From positions 1 through 64,000 of the forward strand of contig CAKPHU010000002.1 of assembly GCA_934162125.1 (NCBI GenBank): 64,000 nt of DNA. The letters run 5' to 3'. A model generated the notes under the pieces. That model searched no databases, had not been told where the DNA came from, and saw only the letters and a program-made list of their open reading frames with translations. This DNA is from an uncultured Bacilli bacterium. GTDB taxonomy: Bacteria > Bacillota_I > Bacilli_A > RF39 > UBA660. Made by a program: the position numbers and the translations under genes. The first letter of the stretch is position 1; the number at the start of each line of letters is the position of its first letter. This document shows, in pieces, positions 14,984-23,244 of the stretch.

Positions 14984-16615
14984 TTATTTATTAACTTTTA
15001 CATAGCTCTTAGGGTCATCAAGTGTACTCTTATCAAGTATTATCTCACTATATTTACCAATATTACTATTTGCATCATGATAAGCCATATAAGTTGAGTC
15101 TAGAATAATACCTCTAATACCTCTAGCTCCCACTTTCAAATTATAAGCTCTCTCTGCTACTCCTGAAACATATGAAGGATCAGCTTCAAGGTTCACACCC
15201 AATCGACCAAAACGTCTTTTCTCACGAAGTAAAGCAGATGTATCAGACTCTAAAATAATTCTTTCTAACAAATGAGTATTTAAACTATTCATCTTAATAA
15301 GTACTGGATTACGTCCCATAAACTCACGGCTCATGCCACCTTTAGTAATAAAGTCTTCTGGAGTAGCAATAACTTTTTCACAGCTCTTTTCTACATTACC
15401 AAAACCAGCCACTCTATGATCAGACTTTTTATATACAGATGTAAAAGCACCAGCTGCTATTACAATCATATCTTTAGTAGAAATATTAATTGTATTTTCA
15501 CTACGTGTATCTTGGGTACTTGCACAAGCTCTATAAACAGTTCCATCTAAAAATTTAAGTAAAGTATTGATGACATTATTAGAAGGATGGGATGTCTCAA
15601 CTCCTCTTTTATCAATTTCATCGAATACAACAATTGCTTTTTCTGCTTTAGATAAATTCTTACCAGATGCCACATACAAATCCCATAAGTACTCTTCAAT
15701 ATGTTTACCTGCAAGACCAGGTACTGATAATTGTGTAGAATCAATAAATAAAAATGGTCTATCTAAATTCTTTGCAATCAAACTAAGTAATAATGTCTTA
15801 CCTGATCCACTAGGTCCAGATAATAAAATACCATCAGAGTCTCCTCTTTCAGAATCAAGTCTTGTAATCTCTGTAACCATTCTAATAACTGCTTCATCTT
15901 GTCCAACAATGGTCTTTTTTAGTTTAGTAACTAAATCATCAATATCAATCACATGAGCTGCTTTATAAAGTTCAGACTTTGTTTTTTCTGTTTTATGTGT
16001 CTCCATATAAGAATCAATAACTGGTTGAACTTCTGCTATAAGTTCATCCATGCCTAAACGAAAATCAATATTTTCAAGTAAATCATCAACCAAATCTTTA
16101 TAAAAGCTAACTTCTTCACCAATACTTTCTAACTGCTCTTTAGTAACATTATCACTAGCCACACAAGTAGAAAAATCAGCCATTCTCTTTTCAAAAGAAT
16201 CTTTAACCTCAATACTTAAAATATTTTTTAATTCGAGCCCCATTTCGTCTTCAATTTCCCTAATATTAACAGCTTTTACTTTAGCTGCTACGGTGCTTGC
16301 ATTTTTACTTAAAAAATACATAGTTTGTCTATTTTTTTCAACATAACCGTCAAGAATATCCTCTAACTTATTTTCCCCAAACTTCTCAGCAAATTCAGAC
16401 GGATATAAAAGAGGAACAGCATCTAAATAAACTAAGTCAGGTTCCATACCATTGCTAGCAGAACTCAAAAGTCCATTAAAAGATGTACCATTAAGATCCA
16501 AAAAGTTACGTTCAGAATCAATATGTCCTTCTGAAATTTTAACTGGTAAATATACAAAATTATTCTCTCCAAGCACATACTTTTGTAATAGTAATGTCAC
16601 ACAACGCTTTGCCAT
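14984..16615 (-). CDS. ClpX-like AAA+ ATPase without the N-terminal zinc domain
   Basis: 543 residues from ATG 16615, 7 nt after GGAGGGG; the longer in-frame start has no such site. The first ~190 residues are unlike ClpX and have no zinc-binding Cys. The AAA+ core follows: Walker A G-P-S-G-S-G-K-T, Walker B I-V-V-F-D-E-I-D-K, a ClpX-like stretch I-V-I-A-A-G-A-F, and R-E-F-M-G-R-N-P with the arginine finger. The C-terminal small domain has V-G-A-R-G-I-R-G-I. At the ClpP-docking loop the sequence reads A-G-F-G where ClpX has I-G-F-G, so docking to ClpP is uncertain. Probably a protein-remodelling ATPase; the true clpX is likely elsewhere. Confidence 0.75.
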   Translation of the reverse strand: MAKRCVTLLLQKYVLGENNFVYLPVKISEGHIDSERNFLDLNGTSFNGLLSSASNGMEPDLVYLDAVPLLYPSEFAEKFGENKLEDILDGYVEKNRQTMYFLSKNASTVAAKVKAVNIREIEDEMGLELKNILSIEVKDSFEKRMADFSTCVASDNVTKEQLESIGEEVSFYKDLVDDLLENIDFRLGMDELIAEVQPVIDSYMETHKTEKTKSELYKAAHVIDIDDLVTKLKKTIVGQDEAVIRMVTEITRLDSERGDSDGILLSGPSGSGKTLLLSLIAKNLDRPFLFIDSTQLSVPGLAGKHIEEYLWDLYVASGKNLSKAEKAIVVFDEIDKRGVETSHPSNNVINTLLKFLDGTVYRACASTQDTRSENTINISTKDMIVIAAGAFTSVYKKSDHRVAGFGNVEKSCEKVIATPEDFITKGGMSREFMGRNPVLIKMNSLNTHLLERIILESDTSALLREKRRFGRLGVNLEADPSYVSGVAERAYNLKVGARGIRGIILDSTYMAYHDANSNIGKYSEIILDKSTLDDPKSYVKVNK

Positions 16616-16671
16616 AACTCTTCCCCTCCAAAACTGTCTCATATTATATAATAAACCCTATAAATAGTCAA

Positions 16672-16694
16672 GAAAAAACCAGCTCTAGCTGGCT
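16672..16694 (-). terminator. Terminator of the YbaK-like gene
   Basis: CCAGC / GCTGG stem followed by T6 on the minus strand; it overlaps the last codons of the gene. Confidence 0.65.
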
Positions 16695-17155
16695 TCCTTA
16701 CATACATCAATCCATCCTTCATATTTAGAATATTTTTCTAATTCACTAATACTAATTTTAATCGCACTATTCTTACTACCACAAGCTGGATAAACATAAT
16801 CATATTTTTTTAGTGAAACATCCAAATACACTTTAACTCCCGGATTAGGAGCAAAAGGACACACTCCCCCTACTTCATGTCCAGTAAGTCTTTCTACATC
16901 ATCATGAGCTATCATCTTAGCTTTCTTCCCAAAATAATGTTTATATTTACTATTATCAATTTTTGCCATACCACTTGTTACAATAAGAATTACTTGATCA
17001 TCTACTAAAAAAGATAATGTCTTTGCAATAAGATCCTCATCACAACTTAATTCTTTTGCAGCCATCTCTACTGTTGCTGACAAATGATCAAAAATAATTA
17101 TTCTTTTATCAAGTCCTTCTTTTTTAAAATAATTTGTTACAGATTCTAGTGACAT
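16685..17155 (-). CDS. YbaK/ProX-family aminoacyl-tRNA deacylase
   Basis: 156 residues from ATG 17155, 7 nt after GGAGG. The fold family is seen in A-K-T-L-S-F-L-V-D, the Lys-centred D-N-S-K-Y-K stretch, G-H-E-V-G-G-V-C-P-F-A and the late D-Y-V-Y-P-A-C-G-S. These free-standing editing enzymes remove wrongly attached amino acids from tRNA (Cys-tRNA-Pro for YbaK). G-G-V-C-P-F matches the conserved GGxxPx active-site loop. Cytosolic; transcribed alone with its own terminator. Confidence 0.85.
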   Translation of the reverse strand: MSLESVTNYFKKEGLDKRIIIFDHLSATVEMAAKELSCDEDLIAKTLSFLVDDQVILIVTSGMAKIDNSKYKHYFGKKAKMIAHDDVERLTGHEVGGVCPFAPNPGVKVYLDVSLKKYDYVYPACGSKNSAIKISISELEKYSKYEGWIDVCKEAS

Positions 17156-17210
17156 ACATCCACCTCCAAAAACTATAAACATTATAAACCCAATAAAAGA
17201 AAAAAGCTAC

Positions 17211-17231
17211 AAAAAAAAAGCAGTTGCCTGC
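17211..17231 (-). terminator. Terminator of the wall-anchored protein gene
   Basis: Short GCAG-GCAA-CTGC hairpin followed by T9 on the minus strand. Confidence 0.5.
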
Positions 17232-17237
17232 CTTCTT

Positions 17238-18551
17238 TTAAGCTCTAGCTTTTAGTTTTTTAGATAGAACTACACATCCTGTAGCACTTCCTAAAACAAT
17301 TGCAAGAATTAATGCTAAATTAATATCTGCTGTATCAGGATTATGGTTTTCTTCACCACTATTTCCACCATCTTCTCTAAGTTGAACAAACTTTAAGAAT
17401 AATTCTGTATCATCAGTAATAGGATCATCGAAATTAAATGGATCATTTAATTCTTCATCTTTATAGAATCCTTCAAGTTTTAAATTTTCATCAACTAGTT
17501 CAGCATTGATTTCATCTATTAATTCCTTTAATTCTTCTTCAGTAAATGTTGTATTCTTTGGAATTTGAATAGTAGTTCCTTCATCTCCAGCAGTTAGCAT
17601 AAGATTAACTGTTACAACTGTATTTTCTTCACTGAAATCTTGTCCAATCTTTTCTTCAAACTTTGAATTAATTTCAGCTACGATTAAATCAGTTGCTAAT
17701 GAATTTGGTCCTCCGGATGTTCCAGCACTAATTGTAGCAATTTCTCCATCAACTATTTGTAAATTAATAGATTCATTAATTATACCATTAACACTATCAT
17801 CAGGTTCACCACCAGCATAGAATTTACCAATTTTTCCTCCGTTAACTATAAATGAAATATTATCCATTTCACCACGGTTAACACCTTGTGCTATTGCAAT
17901 TTCTCCACCGTAAATATCAAGTGATGCATCACCTGTATAGCCATTAGATCCACCTGCAGTAACATAATTGAATTTACCAGCATTGATAGTTACTGTTGTT
18001 TTACCAGTATATGAGTAGCTTTCTCCACCACCCCATACACCGTATTTAACAGTTCCTCCATTAATTGTAACAGTAGTTTCATCTACTATTGTTATAGCTT
18101 TTGTTCTATCTTTTGATTCTGCAACATTAGAATCGATGAAATCACCGTCACCAGTTTGTTTTAAGTGATGAGCACCGCCACCCATAACACTACCAGTAAC
18201 TGTACCATTATTCATTACTACAGTAGCTTTTTTTACAATGCTCTTGTGCAATCCACCACCTAAAATATTTTTAACAGTTCCACCATTCATTGTAATTGAA
18301 GCAGTTTCAATTGCTTCATCTGAATTATGTGAACCACCAAATACTGAAGTAGCAGCTGGTACAAGTATTTCTCCGCCATCCCATTTGATTAGCGCACCTT
18401 CTTGACCATCAGTTCTTGCTTCAATAACCAATGGAGTACCATTAGCAAAAACAAGACCTCTTTCTTCGACATATTCTGGTTCCTTTGCCAAAACTGCTAC
18501 TGGCAAAAAGAAAGCACACAATAATGTCATAAAAAATAATTTCTTTTTCAT
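17238..18551 (-). CDS. Wall-anchored surface protein with Gly-rich beta-repeat domain
   Basis: 437 residues from ATG 18551; a longer frame begins at a GTG without a ribosome binding site. The signal peptide (about 1-22, ends V-L-A-K) leads to a beta-solenoid-like region of repeated units of the type T-V-T-I-N-G-G-T-V-K-x-x-x-G-G-G (about 60-270). An acidic domain follows (E-E-L-K-E-L-I-D-E-I, about 300-385), then N-P-D-T-A, a membrane segment and K-K-L-K-A-R-A. N-P-D-T-A is a sortase-type sorting signal variant. Exposed on the cell wall; ligand unknown. Confidence 0.75.
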   Translation of the reverse strand: MKKKLFFMTLLCAFFLPVAVLAKEPEYVEERGLVFANGTPLVIEARTDGQEGALIKWDGGEILVPAATSVFGGSHNSDEAIETASITMNGGTVKNILGGGLHKSIVKKATVVMNNGTVTGSVMGGGAHHLKQTGDGDFIDSNVAESKDRTKAITIVDETTVTINGGTVKYGVWGGGESYSYTGKTTVTINAGKFNYVTAGGSNGYTGDASLDIYGGEIAIAQGVNRGEMDNISFIVNGGKIGKFYAGGEPDDSVNGIINESINLQIVDGEIATISAGTSGGPNSLATDLIVAEINSKFEEKIGQDFSEENTVVTVNLMLTAGDEGTTIQIPKNTTFTEEELKELIDEINAELVDENLKLEGFYKDEELNDPFNFDDPITDDTELFLKFVQLREDGGNSGEENHNPDTADINLALILAIVLGSATGCVVLSKKLKARA

Positions 18552-18648
18552 TCTTTCTCTTACGCTCCGTAACTTATACTTAAAATATATCACTACAATT
18601 TATAATCTACAAGCTATAATTTAAAAAAAATGAACATCAATGTAAACT

Positions 18649-18680
18649 AAAAAGTAGAAAGTTCAAGCCTTCTACTTTTT
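18649..18680. terminator. Bidirectional terminator hairpin
   Basis: AAAAAGTAGAA / TTCTACTTTTT, 11-bp stem with a 10-nt loop, T-tract on both strands. It follows the remnant ORF below on the minus strand. Confidence 0.7.
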
Positions 18681-18693
18681 ATCATTCAATATA

Positions 18694-18882
18694 TCAGTTT
18701 TTTTCATTTGTTTTATTAGGTTTTTCTTTAATCCTATTTTTCACTTCACTACCAATAAGTACTGTAAAACATATAAAGAATAATAAAACAACACATATTA
18801 CAATAAAATCACTAGTTGAATCATCAAGCTTAGCATAAATAATATAATTATCTTCATTCTTTTCTAAGCATTCTGCACAAGT
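18694..18882 (-). pseudogene. Remnant of a membrane-protein gene without a start codon
   Basis: About 62 open codons with a hydrophobic helix (F-I-V-I-C-V-V-L-L-F-F-I-C-F) and a basic tail, ending at a TGA just before the terminator. No ATG, GTG or TTG start exists in the frame and a stop lies upstream at 18885..18883. The fragment begins T-C-A-E-C and looks like the C-terminus of a lost gene; translation by readthrough is unlikely. Confidence 0.4.
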
Positions 18883-18888
18883 TCATCC

Positions 18889-19956
18889 TTATAAACTTTC
18901 TTTTAAACTGTTAATATAAGCATTAAACTCCTTAAATGAAAGCTTCTCCTTAACTTCATAAAACTCTGTAACTGGTCTACTAATTCCTCCAGATAACTCC
19001 ACAAAGTACTTATTTATCTTCTCAAGAGCTTCCAACTCATTATCATATTCATATATACCAATTCTATATCTATTAGGATGTTCAATATGATAAACCTTGT
19101 CAGAGTCATAAACTAAGATAAAACAATGCATACGTTCTTCTGCATCCATATCATTAAAATCTTCTTTTTCATAAACTCTTGTACAAAACATCTTTGCTTT
19201 TAAGTTGTTCTTATCAGCTAAATACTTCATCAATGCCACTTGTTCAATACAAGTACCTATTCCATATTTTAAAGTATCCTGAATAGAACCAGTTCTATAT
19301 ATTCTTCTAAATTCTTTCATTGTATTAATATGGAACTTGCCATTAACATCTCTCCAACCATAACGAATATATTTCTTCATAAAATCTAAAATATCTTCTT
19401 TATTCTTAATACGCAAAAGATCACGTTCAACGATATCAGTCTTAATTCTAACAATAACTCCATCAACATCTTTATGAAACTTCTTCCACTTTTGTTGTTC
19501 CATCACTTCAAAACCTATGCTTTTAAAAAGTTCTAAAGTATTGCCTCTATCAGCCTCGAAATTATCATACAAATAATCTATCCCATTAAGTTTTGCGGTC
19601 ATAATTAACAATCTCAAAGCATCTCTACTATAACCTTTGCCTCGATATTTTGCCTCAATTAAAACACCGCATTCATATCGATCATCATCACAATTATATT
19701 GATAATTAACATATCCTACATAACGATTAATTACAGTATCTTTAATATAAGCAAAATACCTATCACCATTCTGTCTTTTAAGATAAGTCTTCTTCCATTT
19801 ATCTCTAGGAAAAAGAATAGTTCCGTCATCATAGTTATAACCATCATAACTAACATCATAACCAGCATTATAACTCATAGTTTCTGGATCTTCATTTAAT
19901 TTTTTCTCATAATAATATTTTTTTAAATCAGGTACTACTAATTCTATATTTTTCAT
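18889..19956 (-). CDS. GNAT acetyltransferase fused to a transglutaminase-like domain
   Basis: 355 residues from ATG 19956 (GGAGG 5 nt upstream). Residues about 1-165 form a GNAT N-acetyltransferase: beta strand then R-G-K-G-Y-S-R-D-A-L, the acetyl-CoA pyrophosphate loop, and A-D-R-G-N-T-L-E-L-F-K-S-I-G-F. Residues about 190-355 look transglutaminase-like: Cys in G-I-G-T-C-I-E-Q, His in R-M-H-C-F-I-L-V, acidic residue in H-I-E-H-P, where Asp is usual. Cytosolic, transcribed alone. Combining acyl transfer and a Cys-His catalytic fold in one protein is uncommon; the substrates are unknown. Confidence 0.7.
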   Translation of the reverse strand: MKNIELVVPDLKKYYYEKKLNEDPETMSYNAGYDVSYDGYNYDDGTILFPRDKWKKTYLKRQNGDRYFAYIKDTVINRYVGYVNYQYNCDDDRYECGVLIEAKYRGKGYSRDALRLLIMTAKLNGIDYLYDNFEADRGNTLELFKSIGFEVMEQQKWKKFHKDVDGVIVRIKTDIVERDLLRIKNKEDILDFMKKYIRYGWRDVNGKFHINTMKEFRRIYRTGSIQDTLKYGIGTCIEQVALMKYLADKNNLKAKMFCTRVYEKEDFNDMDAEERMHCFILVYDSDKVYHIEHPNRYRIGIYEYDNELEALEKINKYFVELSGGISRPVTEFYEVKEKLSFKEFNAYINSLKESL

Positions 19957-20111
19957 TATTTCCTCCATCAAAAATTATTTAATAAAGAAATAAGTATCTT
20001 TAAAATCAATTTCTATAAAAAGTCCTTATTTCCTTTTCTAACAAAATTAATTTTTTCATTAAAATCCCCTCTCCTAACTAAATTATAATTAAAAAGCAAA
20101 CATCGTACAAC

Positions 20112-20136
20112 AAAAAAAGGATGAGAAAATCATCCT
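20112..20136 (-). terminator. Terminator of the decayed DUF6273-like gene
   Basis: GGATGA-TTTTC-TCATCC hairpin followed by T7 on the minus strand, retained behind the gene remnant. Confidence 0.7.
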
Positions 20137-20358
20137 AATCTAAATGCTGGTGCTACTCCAGCTAAATCTATTGCTAAAGCATCATTCCAAGAGCAATCCC
20201 AATCAACAGTATAATAATTTGATGGTTTGCCATGGAAAGCAGAACGTAACCAGTACCACCTTGGACTACTAAGATTCTTTAAAGCTAATCAAAATTTATT
20301 AACTGTTACCCCATTATTTAAATAAAAATTCTTTATTCTTTTTCATCATCTTTTTCAT
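20130..20358 (-). pseudogene. Internally deleted DUF6273-type surface protein gene
   Basis: The minus strand keeps both ends of a gene and little between. At 20358 an ATG with AGAAGGAAAG upstream opens M-K-K-M-M-K-K-N-K but stops after 14 codons. At about 20275..20130 another frame reads W-Y-W-L-R-S-A-F, V-D-W-D-C-S-W-N-D, then G-V-A-P-A-F-R-L-G and stop, the hallmark C-terminus of DUF6273 domains (W-W-L-R-S...V-R-P-A-F-R-L). The original terminator is still there. No functional product is expected. Confidence 0.65.
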
Positions 20359-20424
20359 ATTAAAACTTTCCTTCTGTTTTCATTTAAAAACGAAGTATCA
20401 TTCTGGTAGCACAACTCTAATATA

Positions 20425-20868
20425 TTATTTAATATTTTCTAAAATATCTTGATAAATATCACTTGCATCTTCTGCAACAATATAAATAAGTGTATCTCCT
20501 ATTTCTTTTTCTTCTCTATTTTCTAATATTTCTAATCTTTCTGGTGAATAAGCTGTATTAAATTCTTTAACTTTTCCAAAATAGTCTTTCATTTGTTCTT
20601 TTACTTTAACTGTATCATCAGTTTTAATTAAAGCATATAGATCTCCATCATCATTTTGTTTAACAATATGTTCTTTCATTAAACTAAGATCTAAATCATA
20701 AACATCCTCTAAAGTACTATCATCAACAACTTCCATATTCTTTAAACTTTTCTCAATCGTACTTGAAACACTCTTAAGATCTACTTCTGTGATATTACTG
20801 CTTCCACAACCTACTAACATAATTGAAATAAGACTTATCATTAATATTTTACTAATTTTCTTTAACAT
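20425..20868 (-). CDS. DUF4358-type lipoprotein of the acylation locus
   Basis: 147 residues with a type II signal peptide and lipobox L-V-G-C-G (Cys about 21). The rest matches the pattern of DUF4358 lipoproteins, short extracytoplasmic proteins found next to MBOAT and SGNH/DHHW genes in Bacillota. It starts 3 nt after the SGNH gene, so the four genes 24603..20425 form an operon. Likely acts outside the membrane with the acyltransferase machinery; biochemical role not established. Confidence 0.7.
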   Translation of the reverse strand: MLKKISKILMISLISIMLVGCGSSNITEVDLKSVSSTIEKSLKNMEVVDDSTLEDVYDLDLSLMKEHIVKQNDDGDLYALIKTDDTVKVKEQMKDYFGKVKEFNTAYSPERLEILENREEKEIGDTLIYIVAEDASDIYQDILENIK

Positions 20869-20871
20869 ACT

Positions 20872-22095
20872 TTAATCCTCCCACGCATGTGTTCTTATAT
20901 AATTTTTAAGTGCCCTATACCCTGAATTATTCAAATGATAATGATCATCAAAATAATAATCATCTCTTCCATATCCTTCTGCATCTTTTAAAGCTACTTC
21001 CGCATCCAAATATCTTAAATCATATTCTTTTGCTAACTCTAAAATCATAAAATTATATTTATTAATAATTGCTTGATCAAACTTATTAATATTATTTCCC
21101 TTTAAAATTGGATATAAAGAAATAAGCATAATTTTTGTATCAGGACTTCTTTCTTTAATTCCTTCAATTACTTTCTTACTATATTCTAAGAAAGCATCTT
21201 GTCCAATCCAAGCAGTACTAAATACTCCTAAATTAATAATCATATATTCTGGTTTATATTGACTAACTGCCTCTAACAGATTCATTTTCTTGCCATAACC
21301 ATATAGATTAATCTCCCCTTCATACATACTTTGTGCATGAAGGCAAGGAATAGCCCAAGCATTAGTACCTTTTATATAACCACTAGAATACATATTCATT
21401 GTATTAGAGTCCCCTACCATAACTATTTTATTATAGTATTCATCTCCATAATCTTGTGTCTCTTTTAATTTAGTCTCTTCATACCAACCATCTAAACTAA
21501 ACTCTTGAATACTCATCTGTGTTGGTCTAAGTCTTTCTACTTTAACTTTTCTAATTGTCTTACTTTTATTACTACTACTATCAGAAACAGTATAAATTAC
21601 TTCATAAGTACCTAACTTTGTATTATCAATCTTATTTTCTACTTTAACAGAGTTAGTAACGTCACCATCTTTATTATCAATTGCCTTAAATCCTGGTTCA
21701 ACATACTCTGTATTAATAGTAAGTTCTAATTCCTTATCGCCAACTAATTCTATTTTAGGTCCAACTACATCTTCTACTTTAACTACTCTCTTACGAACTA
21801 TATTATAAAATAGAAACTTATATTTATAAGTAACTTTATAAGTACCTAAACTACTCTTTATATCACTACTAACTTTCACATCACTAGTAACATTCTTCCC
21901 ACCTAAATAAGCTAAATAACCTGGTTCCTTATACTTGTCTCCATAGTTAACAGTAATAGTTCCATCTCCTACTAAATTAATCTTTATAAATAGAAATGGT
22001 GAAATAAAAATACCTATCACTACTATTCCTAAAACTAAAAACAAAACTGTTTTTTTCTTTAATTTTAACTTTTTCTTCACACTAACTTCTTCCAT
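20872..22095 (-). CDS. Membrane-anchored SGNH hydrolase with two Ig-like domains
   Basis: 407 residues from ATG 22095 (AAGG 9 nt upstream). One membrane helix (about 15-38), two DUF5011-like Ig folds (about 40-105 and 115-190; Y-K-E-P-G-Y and Y-V-E-P-G-F openings), then an SGNH hydrolase domain: block I V-M-V-G-D-S-N with Ser nucleophile, and block V D-D-H-Y-H-L-N with the Asp/His pair. Block III reads I-N-L-G-V-F-S rather than G-x-N-D. It faces outwards and would transfer or remove acyl groups on a cell-surface polymer, together with the MBOAT protein. Confidence 0.8.
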   Translation of the reverse strand: MEEVSVKKKLKLKKKTVLFLVLGIVVIGIFISPFLFIKINLVGDGTITVNYGDKYKEPGYLAYLGGKNVTSDVKVSSDIKSSLGTYKVTYKYKFLFYNIVRKRVVKVEDVVGPKIELVGDKELELTINTEYVEPGFKAIDNKDGDVTNSVKVENKIDNTKLGTYEVIYTVSDSSSNKSKTIRKVKVERLRPTQMSIQEFSLDGWYEETKLKETQDYGDEYYNKIVMVGDSNTMNMYSSGYIKGTNAWAIPCLHAQSMYEGEINLYGYGKKMNLLEAVSQYKPEYMIINLGVFSTAWIGQDAFLEYSKKVIEGIKERSPDTKIMLISLYPILKGNNINKFDQAIINKYNFMILELAKEYDLRYLDAEVALKDAEGYGRDDYYFDDHYHLNNSGYRALKNYIRTHAWED

Positions 22096-22144
22096 TATCA
22101 TCATCCTTAATCATTTTACCATGACTTTTAAAAACCTGCAATTA

Positions 22145-23236
22145 CTACTTAATACTCTTAATACCCAAATCATCATCAATAGTTAAAATATTATATAAGA
22201 ATAAAACATCATTAATCTCATAAAGAGAAACTAAATCACTAATACTTTTCTTATAATATCTTGGATCAACAATCACAATTTCATCATAATCAGAAACAAT
22301 AAATGGTACAAAAGAATTCGCATAACTGTCTTTTACAATAAGAAGTCTTCTTCCATTACTATTATCCAAATTATCAATCTTAATTAAAGAATGATTACCA
22401 TCTAAGAAATAAGAATATTTATCTTTCTTCTCTAACCATTTACTATTATACAAACTATTAGATTCACTCTCAGTATCTAAATAAGAAACCAAAACATTAG
22501 ATTCATCTTTAATCCTATATATTTCATCATAAGAAAGGCTATTATCTAAAACTTTAGAATATAAAGTTCCATAAAACTTATCATTAACTTTTTCAAATTG
22601 CAATTCTCTTTCTTCAAAACCTTTGTAAGAAACATACTCTAAGTAAGCATAATATGCACCCATTGTAGTCCAATGATGATCTGTTTTATAAAATAAGTAC
22701 TCATCTTTATGTTCTTCTAAAATATCTCTAATATCTATAAAATTCCCTTTAAGATTATCTTTATAATAATCCAAAGTAATATTTTCATCATAATTAGTAT
22801 TATATTTAGAAATATTATCTTTCTCTATACTTATAGCCGTAGGACTAATAATAATATCAGCATTAATTCCTTCATTATTTGTAATAAAATTATTTATTCT
22901 CTTAATAATTGTATCACTACTATCATCCTTACTATACTCTTGATATAACTCCCCATTTTTCCCATAATAAACATCTTCTATTTTATCAGTTCCCATCAAT
23001 TTAAGTACTTGTGTCTTTAAATTAATAAAATTAAGTCTAAAAGGAAAATTATCTGTCACATAACTACTTAAATCTTCAAAATATTTCCCATTAAATAAGG
23101 CATTCATACTAAACTCTGGCATCTTCTTTAAATATCTATTTTCATTATAAGAAAAACTACTCTTAGGTAAGAAAATAAATCCAACAGCCAATCCCAAGAT
23201 CATTATAAATGTAACACTTGTTATAAATTTCTTCAT
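22145..23236 (-). CDS. DHHW-family protein (AlgX/AlgJ-like SGNH relative)
   Basis: 363 residues: signal anchor (about 5-25), then Y-N-E-N-R-Y-L and the signature K-T-D-H-H-W-T-T-M-G-A-Y-Y-A-Y that names the family, a Ser-containing V-K-D-S-Y-A-N-S-F-V-P-F, and a C-terminal N-D-V-L-F-L-Y-N. Such proteins pair with MBOAT acyltransferases in alginate-like and teichoic-type O-acetylation. Starts 8 nt after the MBOAT gene. Extracytoplasmic; the acetylated polymer is unknown. Confidence 0.85.
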   Translation of the reverse strand: MKKFITSVTFIMILGLAVGFIFLPKSSFSYNENRYLKKMPEFSMNALFNGKYFEDLSSYVTDNFPFRLNFINLKTQVLKLMGTDKIEDVYYGKNGELYQEYSKDDSSDTIIKRINNFITNNEGINADIIISPTAISIEKDNISKYNTNYDENITLDYYKDNLKGNFIDIRDILEEHKDEYLFYKTDHHWTTMGAYYAYLEYVSYKGFEERELQFEKVNDKFYGTLYSKVLDNSLSYDEIYRIKDESNVLVSYLDTESESNSLYNSKWLEKKDKYSYFLDGNHSLIKIDNLDNSNGRRLLIVKDSYANSFVPFIVSDYDEIVIVDPRYYKKSISDLVSLYEINDVLFLYNILTIDDDLGIKSIK

Positions 23237-23244
23237 ATCACACC

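Noticed and set aside
15567..15956. Plus-strand 129-residue ORF opposite the ClpX-like gene
   Set aside because: Lies entirely antisense to a well-supported ATPase gene, without ribosome binding site.
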